From Arthrobotrys musiformis (lineage: Eukaryota > Ascomycota > Orbiliomycetes > Orbiliales > Orbiliaceae), in contig JAVHJL010000007.1 in NCBI GenBank assembly GCA_036971715.1, forward strand, positions 62,001-126,000: a DNA stretch of 64,000 nucleotides, given 5' to 3'. Of the stretch, positions 45,073-54,347 are shown in pieces. Numbering within the stretch: position 1 is the stretch's first letter; every line of letters begins with the position of its first letter. A model generated the notes under the pieces. That model was not told the origin of the DNA and did no database searches. It was given only the letters and a program-made list of their open reading frames with translations. The position numbers and the translations under genes are program-made.

Positions 45073-47194
45073 TCTAGTCTTTGGCTTCGTTCTCCATAAA
45101 CATGTCGTCAGGTTTTTGTCGATTCCTGCCTTCCTTGGTCTCCCCTGAACGCCTCATGTCGAGAATTCAAGCCAACACGCGCCAACAGAACCCGTTCGAC
45201 ACCGAAGAACCATTGTGCACTGTCAGGTGTCAAGAAAAACAGAAGGAAAAGGTGGAAGCGAAGGGAAATGACAGATTGGGTCGAATTGAATCGCAAAGAT
45301 GAATAGGCGAGTGGTATTTCGCTAGATGGCGGTGGACGGGAGGGAAAGGAACTTGCTAGTAATTCTTGTATATTTCTTGTATTTTTATTTTTATTTTTCT
45401 GTTCTCACTGACTTACACTTAGAAGAATGGTGCTGTAAAGTAAGTAAAAAGTGGAGGCTGGACAGATCTGAATTGTTGGAAGGATGTAGTCGGAGTTCTG
45501 ATTAAACAAAGTATACTAACGAAGGACGAAGAAGTCGGAAAGAAAGTCAGGGAACGAGGGTCGAAGAAGGAGGCGAGAAGAACGACCTCAGGACTACAAA
45601 ACAAAATAGATGGGGGAAGAAGGAGAGGAAGGGAGCGGAATCTCTGTAACGCTTGGGGGGTTAAAAAGGATTTTGGGTCAGCGAAGCATGGCAGCACTGG
45701 TGCCCAGAAATGAAACCAAATCGGTTTGGTTAGGGGAGGCAAGAGCGAATATCCACAGATTGGGCCTCCATTGGTCGATAACCATTGGAAAGCAGGTACA
45801 CGACTGTGTCGGCCAAGACTGAGAAATTTGACTAATGCCGGGGGTCGAAGGGGGCCACAGGGGTTGTATGCAAGTACACGGCCACTGGTATTGACGTTTC
45901 CTACCACTCACTACCTGCACAGTATGTAAGAATCGATCGGCCAGCCCATACGCTACGGAGCACATGTGCATGTGCCGCGCATGCGGTCTCAGGAAATCTC
46001 CATTTCTGTGCTCCGAGAATGACATTCTGGGAAGCATCAGGGGCTTATTCGAACGATGCATGTATCGACGTCAGTTCAAAACAAAACACGCTATGCGCAG
46101 CACTTGCATGAGGAATAAAACACGCAAAGGAAAGAAAGAGAAAAAAAAGACGCCTAGTTCTCAATTCGTCTACAGCAGCCCCGATTGGATTCTCCTTGTG
46201 GGTTAAGAGGAGTAGCTACCTGTGAACTTAGGTATGTGCACCAGTGCGGTTAGCCACGATCGCTTGAAGCCTCTCTACCTTGATGGAGAGATATCTCAAG
46301 AGGAGTTCTCCTATCTCTTCCCTGGAAATTTGGCTGTCGGCAATTCTGCATGGTCTGCACACTCGAACACTCATCGCCACTTTGGTTTACGGAGAGTTAA
46401 GATACCGAAAAATTACACCAATTTCGTTGGCTCCTTGCCCAATCAAACCCTTGTGTGGCTGCTTGCTTCGACAAAAACTGACCTGACAAGCTAATCACCA
46501 GTGACGCCTTCAAAAAACGAAACCTAAGGAGGAAGGGAAGAAGGGAGAAATCGAAAGAGAAAATAAAAATAAAAATAAACTCCACCAACCGTAGCACGAC
46601 ATTTCACTTGCCCCGAGCAGATACTTACATGGACATACACATGGACATACACAATACCTGGTGGCAGATGCGAACAAAATAAAACGGTCCCCAAAAACCT
46701 TGACTCCCCGGAACGGCATGGGCATTTTCAATTCTTCAGATGATCAATGAGGTACGTGCTTTTGCCCTTTGCATGCCTGTTATGTCTTGAAATTTGCGCA
46801 ACAACACTCGACAGTCACCCGTTACCGTTCATGGCAGGAGCGATCTTTGTTCTGGAAGGAAAAAAAAGGAAAGAAGAAAGAAAGAAAGAAAAACCCTAGC
46901 TACCAAGCCTCGCTTTTTTGATATATCGATCCGCCGAGGAAGTTATATATAATTATAATAATCAGTGGGGAAATAATCAATGGGCAAATAAGTACTTACT
47001 TGCTTTATACCTAGGTACTTATTGCTTCTGGAGATACACACTTACCTATAAGGCAATTCAGCAGTATCTTCATTCTTCCTATAATTATTATAACCACAAA
47101 ACAATCCCCAGGTATCAATATCTTGGTACGTATGCCTAGTGAGGTTGTTGGGATGCTAGTCTAATTCTAATCGAATATAATGGCTATGGGAAAG

Positions 47195-47365
47195 TATTAC
47201 TCAAGTACTTATTTATACCAGACATGTAAGTACATGGTATTTTAAGTACACGTACCAGTACTATACTTGAGCTTGCATACGGACGACCAACCGGCCAAGT
47301 GGTCAACGCTCGAGATTAGAGATGTTGTGTTACAATATATCAGTAGGTAAGTACTTACCTAATTA
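47195..47365. repeat. AAGTACTTA / GTACATGG cluster
   Basis: Scattered AAGTACTTA, GTAAGTAC and TACCAGTACTATACTTGAG steps of the same palindromic family seen at 8.3, 9.2, 33.5 and 53.9 kb. Confidence 0.65.
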
Positions 47366-47542
47366 CCATGAGAGTGCACGTGTCTTCTTTTTCAATGTCG
47401 ACTGCACCTGAGGTATACTTATGTGTATCAATTTGTCAATTCCAACATAAGAACCGACATATATGTTATAGGCCGGCATATGTTAGCTATCATCATGTCA
47501 ACAGTGGTATTCTCCCGAGTCGGGTGTGCCTATAAGTTTCTT

Positions 47543-47544
<2 letters not shown>

Positions 47545-47585
<41 letters not shown>
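47545..47585. repeat. poly-T tract (41 nt)
   Basis: Longest homopolymer in the window. The true length is uncertain because homopolymers are error-prone in most sequencing methods. Confidence 0.9.
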
Positions 47586-49247
47586 CCTTCGCTTACATAC
47601 GTAAGCACATGCATACCGGATGTGGAGGTATTGCCTGCAACGGTATCTACAGTTCTTCGGCTCCTGTGTACCGAGAGCTTTCGCAGCTGCAAGCCAAAGC
47701 CAAGCTGCGAGCCAAAGCTGTTAGCAAGGTCGATAAGAGGGGGGGTGAAATGTGAAAAAAAAAACTGTTGTCGAACAAGCGCTTGTGCACGATCGTGTGA
47801 TATTAATAGCAACGCAGCGGTGGTAGGTGGTGGTCATCGGGTTGCAATTTCAATTGGCAGCGGGGCGAAAGGTACTTTATTACGCATGATTGAACGTGAG
47901 TATGGTTATCTATTACAGCAGGCCTGGAGAATCGGGATCCTACCATGACATTACTTAGGTATGCAACCCGTCAGATTGCTACCCAATACGTTCGCTCCTA
48001 GCCTTGGACTTGATCAGCTTGATGACGAGAAAAGAAGCCGGCTTAAGCCATTGTATGTACGCACGAATTTTCTGTATCAATAGCAATGTATAAATTCCAT
48101 CCGGCCAGAAGGCAGCGTATAATATAAAAGACTGGAAAAGGAACATACAAATTAACAGTTATTCGGTTTGTAGCTACGTAATTAATTAGCTCCATCTGAC
48201 CCTACTTGGCATCATCCATCTAGTAAACCATCGAGGGGGTTTTGGCCCTCCACATGCAGCCAGCGACAAAGGATTCAACCTCAAGCACAGCCCTGTTTGC
48301 CTTGTATTCGGCCATCCCAAGAAGTTAAATCCGGCCGCAAGATGACAAAGCCTAAATCACGTTATCATAGGTATCTGCAGGTGCTGCAGGCTATGTCGTG
48401 TGGAAGGGGGGTTGGGGCAAGGCCAAGTTGATTCAAATCAGCTTTGCAGCTTGCTGCTGATATAGACGATATGTATTATAGATCTGGCCCCACTACGACC
48501 TCCTCGTCCTTTAAACCAAGTCCCCAGTCGAGTTCTGTTCGCCGCGCCGGCAAGAGATCCGAACTCTTCACCATGGCTGATATAGCCTCCTTGGGACCTA
48601 AGTGCATAACTCATATGCACAATTGAGCACCCACTCGATTCTTAAGTAATTACTTTCCCCTAAAGAGCTCGACCCAAACTAGGGCCCGAGTGGAGAGCAG
48701 TGAACGCGTATCGATAACCCAGTCCACCAAACTACCAATCGGCTCTGCGCAGACCGAGGCAGACCAGGTGGGGCTGAGAAGCTAGAAAGGCCTGCCTATT
48801 GACCGCGGAGAGGCAAAGAAAAGCTTGATTCCTTTGCGCTGGGACGAATGGGAAGGCCGACAGACGGAATAGGATGCAGGATGCAGGCTGAGCTCATCGA
48901 ATTTGACCGCGCTAAATTGCTCCAGCATTTTTGCTCCCATCCCGCTCACGATTACGTTGACCCTTCACGCTTCTTGGGGATGTACCTGCTTGAAGTATAT
49001 AATGAGGCCCTGCCCGGCAGGCATCGTCATGTCGCCCAAGTCTCGAGATCTCCCAATCCACCCAACCGGTCGACGTCTTCGGCCTTGGACCGTCTCTAAC
49101 CTTTCTGTTGACAACCGACAACAACCTCCACACCGCAACGGGCAAGAAACTCGGTTTCTGTTTTGAATCCCTCGTCGCTGTTCAACCCTCCAAATATACG
49201 TAGATGAAAAAACATCAGCGAGTCATCTTCGAGACGTCATTGTCAAG

Positions 49248-50591
49248 ATGTCTACCGTTCAGGCGACAGGATCACATGTCGAACCATCAGTCCCCGTCCT
49301 TCCTGACGGGCTTACCTTGAAGTACGTCGCTGAAGGCGCAGCTAATGTGAGTGGGCCCGGCAAAGTGAACATAAAATAAAATAAAATAAAATAAAATAAC
49401 ATGGTATCAACTTGCGGCCGAGGTTGCTAACTCTGCGATGAAAGGTCATCTGGCGTATCTCATTACCCGATGGGCAAATAACCCCGCCTCCAACGATTGT
49501 CGAGGAGTATTCCGGGTCTACCCCTCCACCATCGGAGGTTGATGTTGGCGTCGATATCGGCCGGGAAAACGGGACCACAAAGTCAAATGGCGCCGACATT
49601 CCAACTCCAGCTACCATCGCTACGGACTACACTCGCCTTCTACTCCGCCTTCGGAAATGTCTTCCATCATCAGAATCAAACTTGTTGGCGTACGAGTACC
49701 TCTCCTCCGTGATCATGCCCTTGTTCCCTCCGGGGGTAATGGTTGGCCAGGAATTGGTTAGTCTACCTCCAGCATTGGTCATGCGCGCGAATGATACCCT
49801 ACACGCTCTCGAGAAGTCTGGAATCCGTCCAGCTCATCGTCAACACTTGTATTTGGCTGGTGACCCACGGCCGAACGAGCAGCAGATGGGAGAAGGGTTT
49901 GCCTTTTTGCTCGAGGATATGACTCCGGACACTTCTCTCGGCGAATTCCTTCTGGAATTCAAAGCGAAGTGGTTGATACAATCCCCAAACGCCCCTGGAA
50001 GCTGGAAGCGGTGCAGAACCTGCGCATTGCGATTGAGGAAATATAGTAGAGCTATAAAGAAGGGCAAACGTGCCGAATGGCGTGGCCTGTGCCCCTTTGA
50101 CCTTGCTTCCAACGACCAGAAGAGGACCAAAAATGCTGTTAGGTGGATTCTTCAGCCCCCGAGGTCCGAAGATGAGAAGCTAGTGGAGAGAGTTACAGTA
50201 GCTTTGATGGGTTGTCCGCAGCTCTCTATTCTCAAAGAGCTTCAGGCGTCTCTTGATCCGAAGGGGATTTTAAAGGCAGACCATAAATCGAAGGAATTCT
50301 TAACAGCGATGACTTTGCGAGATTGTACATTTTATGTCAAGGTAGGGAATGGTTTTTTGATGTTTCAACTTAGAAGACGAGTATACTAATTTTAGATGCT
50401 GCGTTTAGGTATCTCCGACTGATGTCCAGGCCAGACTCGGTGATTTCGATGTCAAAAGCGGGGAAGCGGGGAAAAGTGATTACTGGATTGAAAACGAGCG
50501 AGAGTTGATTGAGGAAGGGTGGTACACTGGGACTGAAGAAGGCGACTACCCATGGAAGGCTGAAGGGCTTGAAGTCGTCTGCCGAGCTTGA
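49248..50591 (+). CDS. IPK1: inositol-pentakisphosphate 2-kinase
   Basis: Three exons: 49248-49346, 49445-50341, 50409-50591; 1179 nt, 392 aa. Motifs of the Ins_P5_2-kin family: LKYVAEGAANVIWRI at the N-terminus (nucleotide-binding loop), LLRLRKCLPS, EFLLEFKAKWLIQSPNAP (the E-x-K-x-K-W-L-x-Q-S-P signature), CRTCALR with paired Cys, CPFDLAS, and at the end LGDFDVKSGEKSDYW-like sequence, where the Asp of DFD/D-x-K serves metal binding. The enzyme phosphorylates InsP5 at position 2 to make InsP6 (phytate), which supports mRNA export at the pore through Gle1/Dbp5; RAE1/GLE2 is also in this window but 27 kb away. Intron 1 carries an AAAAT array (49373-49398). It converges on the FAHD1 gene with 224 bp between stops. 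Confidence 0.95.
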
Positions 50592-50815
50592 ATTTCGACT
50601 CTCTTTTATGTCTTGTATGATGGATCCAACTGGTCCGAATGCGCCTGTTACGGTTTCGATTTGATTGGTTTACTCCCTTGTCTAAGAGTACTCTTTTTGC
50701 GCACAACAGCTTCTTTGCTGTTGGTTAGACCTGACTGTCTCCCGAATCTATACGCAAGTATTTTTTTCCTTTAACCATTTCTAAACATTCTAAGTGCCCG
50801 TGCCGCCGAATTTAT

Positions 50816-51802
50816 CTATGTCTCCTTAAAAATATAAGGCCCGGGTCGCTCCGTAACACCCACGTCGATTTTGCCCTCGTCAATCTCGACTCCACCGAAC
50901 TTAATCCCGGCCTTCATGGTCTCACCGACCTTGACGGAGCCAACGCCCTTTGGAGTCCCTAAAACTATCATCAGGACGTGATTCATTTCTCTTTCGGATA
51001 GCTTAGCCGACTTACCAGTCAGGACAACGTCGCCCTCTTCGATGGTCATAATTTGGGAAAGATGGGCTAATATCCTTGGAATCCTGAACAACATCAGGTT
51101 GGTGGAATCCTGTTGCCTGATAGCATCGTTGATAGAAAGGTACAACTCGGCTTCGTGTGGATCCGGAATCTTAGATCTATAGGGGAAAACCCCTTTAATA
51201 TCAATATCGAAAAAAAAACCAAGGGAAGGAGCTCTGGCTTATTTACCTGGGGATAAACTGACTCAAGACGGTAAAGGTATCGAAGCCCTTAGCCGTCGAC
51301 CATGGCAGCCCCTTCTTCTTCGCCTCATCTTGCACATTCCTAGCTGTCATATCAATCCCAACCACATACCCCGCAATAGCATCAATGGCGCCCTGTGCAT
51401 TGTTTTCGTCGAAGTCCCGAAGTTTCTTCCCCATCACGAGCCCCAATTCAACTTCGTAATGAAGATTGACGCCCTTGGGGCAGAGGACGGGACCACCACC
51501 AGGTTCGAGGATCGATGATGGAGGCTTTAAAAAGAAGAACGGTTGTTTTGGGCGAGCATTGTTTAGCTCCGCGATATGGTCTCTGTTTTCATCAGATTAT
51601 GTATGGATCCATATATTTGACATGTCAGTCGGGTCGTACCCTCTAACGGGAGAGGGGGTGGGGATAGACATGCGCGTAATTCCGGCCGATTGCCAGGACT
51701 TTGGAACACCGGGACTACAATATTGTATAGTTGGTTTGTTATGATACCGCTCGGTCAATTAGCATTTCATAGCGGGAGAAAGCGTACCCTTAAAGAAGCC
51801 AT
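50816..51802 (-). CDS. fumarylacetoacetate hydrolase-family acylpyruvase / oxaloacetate decarboxylase (FAHD1-like)
   Basis: Five exons: 51802-51788, 51714-51674, 51582-51247, 51176-51016, 50958-50816; 696 nt, 231 aa, close to human FAHD1 (about 220). Motifs: VLAIGRNYADHIAELNN with the catalytic His, FFFLKPPSSI, LHYEVELGLVMGKKL (metal-binding Glu pair), GYVVGIDMTARNVQDEAKKKGLPW, PDPHEAELYLSIN, EEGDVVLTGTPKGVG. FAHD1 cleaves acylpyruvates and decarboxylates oxaloacetate, usually in mitochondria. Here exon 1 codes only five residues (MASLR), so a long presequence is absent. Intron 2 (51583-51673) needs a GC donor to keep the catalytic His. Intron 4 (50959-51015) is 57 nt without a stop, so its retention would insert 19 residues in the LTG/TPKGVG loop. 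Confidence 0.94.
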
Positions 51803-52356
51803 CGCGATGTGTGGTGCTGGTATTTAGGAACGTAGGTACTTATTATTAACTTAATAGAAAAAAAAAAAAGGCCGAAGAAGAAGAACGACAGCTGAAGGAA
51901 AAGTCTAAACTCCCAAGGAAGACAAAGAAGACAAATGGGGGGAAATCGTCAAGTTCCCACCTTCAAAGCCCCCCGTTCGTCCTTTGCTAGCCGACCGGAT
52001 CAAGCCTGTCGGCTGTCCAATATATGCAACACATACGGTAGCCTATATGGGTACCTACCCCGCCATCTGGTTGAAGTTTCCAATCAAAGCCTAGATCTTT
52101 GGATTTCGAGAGCACTGGTGCAGTGCAATGATGCGGTTATAACGTTACATACAGCCTGCGGGCAGGGGTCTGGTGTCACACATGCACACACACTCTCTCT
52201 CGGCACTCGTAACGGAGCTTTTAGACAACCTTCGAATTCTTACGAGTATCTGACGAACAGCCGAGTACTTCTAAAACTATACCGAGTTCGCAATCGATTT
52301 CATTGACTTTTGATATCTGAATAATATTGTACATGTGCAAGCCTTGACTCCGTTAT
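51803..52356. other. intergenic, FAHD1 promoter and CRD1 3' flank
   Basis: 554 bp. A-tract at 51858-51869 and a CACACACACTCTCTCTC stretch near 52181-52200. No gene seen. Confidence 0.5.
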
Positions 52357-53657
52357 CTACATTGGACCCTTATCCTCGTTTTTTTCGGATTGTGACTGTT
52401 CTTTGCCCCTCGGAAGTATCCTTACGGCATCCTTGTTGTAAACGTAGGATAGCCCACTCCATACCGTGGTTGTCCCGACTGTGTATCTGTGCCGTTTTCA
52501 GTATAAGATACTTATGTATTCTCGTTAGTTTCTTCAGGGAGGCTACTTACTCAAGTCCTGCCATAGCCGTAGATATATCCATTGCGACCAATGGCTCGGC
52601 GGTTGCAGCCATCAGAAGGAGTAACTGCAGCGCGGTATTGTACTACACTCGACCCTTTAGTATATATATAACACGTAATATCTCATTCGACTCTGGCAAA
52701 TACCTTGCTGATGGTAGTCGGCTTGACTTCGGCGCTTGGTAACGAGAAGTCCCAATATCGCCAGAACGTCTTCGGTGGTGGTAGTGATATCCATCGGTAG
52801 TATATAGCCGCGACACCCAATCCAGCGTCTTTCCCCAGTATCAAACCCGCGATCCATACTATTGAAGCACAGAGTTTTGTCAGCGTGCGCAGGCTAAATT
52901 TCGCAGTTATCGGAAAGGGGGTACACTGACTTGGCAGGGCACCCTTTGCAGCCAAACAAACGGTTAAGATTGTCATGAGCAGCTTATCAGCCAACGGATC
53001 CAAGACAGTCCCGATGACAGTCTGTAAATTCCACCGCCGGGCAACATATCCGTCTACAAGATCTGTTAAACTGGCATAAGCCAGCAAGCCCAAAGCCCAG
53101 GCGTTATAGTCATGGAGGATAAGATACCCAATCACCGGAGCAGCGACCAGCCGGGTAACTGTCAGGATATTTGGGATGTTGGTGATATTTTCCCTTTCCG
53201 AAATCGACGGCAGGATACGTCTGCGTTTTTTGACGGGTACATCTAAGGACGATGCGTTTTGAGGTTCGGATTTTGAAGCCTTCAAACATCTACGTATGGC
53301 ACGAATTAGGTAAACGTTCTTCTTGGTATTCGTTTCGGTTTGGTTTTCAACGGTTGATTTGGGACCATCCTTTGTAGTGTATCAAGGGCTATCCACATAC
53401 GTACTATGAAATGAAGCAACTTGGTAAGGAAGCTTAAATGGGAACCTGGCATCTTTCTGCAAGTTCAATTCGATTGAAAAACGATGCTGGGTACTATTCG
53501 ATCCGTTGGTTGCGATTCCACGTCGTATGCTCTGAGGGCCTAATAGGTCATATATCTTCACTTGGGAATTGCCAGTGAACGCTGCTCGGGGTGGTGCTAG
53601 AAAACAGCCAGGTCGGTGCTGCAGTAGCTGCAGGAGAGGTCTCTGCCTCAGCATCAT
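52357..53657 (-). CDS. CRD1: cardiolipin synthase, mitochondrial
   Basis: Five exons: 53657-53401, 53289-52931, 52858-52704, 52642-52551, 52486-52357; 993 nt, 330 aa. The first exon gives a basic, Arg/Gln-rich presequence (MMLRQRPLLQLLQHRPG). The CDP-alcohol phosphatidyltransferase signature is intact in DLVDGYVARRWNLQTVIGTV followed by LDPLADK (DG-x2-AR-x8-G-x3-D-x3-D). Hydrophobic helices flank it: NILTVTRLVAAPVIGYLIL and VWIAGLILG or its spliced form IWIAGLILG. The C-terminal exons supply KYNTALQLLLLM and TVGTTTVWSGLSYVY. The enzyme joins CDP-diacylglycerol and phosphatidylglycerol to make cardiolipin in the inner membrane. Intron 2 (52859-52930) is 72 nt with no in-frame stop. The gene is head-to-head with the aconitase gene. 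Confidence 0.94.
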
Positions 53658-54347
53658 GCGCGCGCGCGGGGACGGCGTCCAATTGCTGCTGCTGCTGTTG
53701 TCGCTACCGCCGGTGAGGTATGCGGGCTTGGTAGAACGGTGGGGACGGTTTTATGGGACGTCTAGTTGGAATCGGCTCGCGTGACGAGATTTGAAGAAAA
53801 TCTGCCAAGCAAGGGGAAACGCCAACATGCTCAACTCATGGCAATCTTAGTGATATTCGACGGCAGCACATGCGTCGGGTGGGTCCCGAATCGAATATAC
53901 AACTACTTACTAAGTAACTACCTATTAGTACTTAGGTACTTAAGTAAGTAAGTAAGTATGCGAGTGCTGTATGGGTGCAGCGGGTAACGAATCAAGACCC
54001 ACTAATTACTCAGACCCATGCAGCAGGGCGTTGGATTTCGGCCAAAATGCCGTTATCGGCTGGCCCTCTGTTGGCTTTCGAGCTCGTCGTCGAGGCAGAG
54101 ACATTTGCTTAACTTTCGCTGGGCCACCTCTCGGGAAAGGGAGAAAAGAAAAAAAAAAAACTTCTCAAGGAGGTTTGGGGCTTTGGGATATTGTTCAATT
54201 GGCCTCGCTCGGCTTTGTATTTCATAGGGAATCGATCGATACTGGTGTACGTATACACCTAGGTACCTGCACCCGTCACTCTGCATTGCAACATCCGGGG
54301 AAGTCTACATACCTGCCTGAGTAGGTAGTGTCTAGTCGACTCTCAAA
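53658..54347. promoter_or_regulatory. shared divergent promoter of CRD1 and the aconitase gene
   Basis: 690 bp between two ATGs, both for mitochondrial proteins. It holds a CTGCTG run near 53683-53700, a palindromic TAAGTACTTAGG cluster at 53910-53960, an A-tract at 54149-54160 and a CACCTAGGTACCTG palindrome near 54258. Co-regulation is inferred from the arrangement only. Confidence 0.5.

Larger units (their letters stand above)
44395..49247. other. 4.85 kb intergenic region between divergent ECM33 and IPK1
   Basis: No supported gene. Contents: GA-rich DNA at 44520-44580, a GT run at 44967-44992, TGTCC tandem units at 45018-45072, a GAAAGAAA run near 46870-46890, TAGGTA/AAGTACTTA clusters near 46990-47040 and 47195-47365, and a poly-T run of 41 at 47545-47585. 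Frames of 100-160 codons around 45.4-46.0 kb and 47.5-47.95 kb are low in information or begin in homopolymer. Position beside ECM33 suggests a large regulatory region or an unmodelled transcript. Confidence 0.5.

Noticed and set aside
45419..45907. 162-codon minus-strand frame
   Set aside because: Pro/Ser/Phe-rich composition from purine-rich opposite strand; no ATG-linked start context or recognisable motif.
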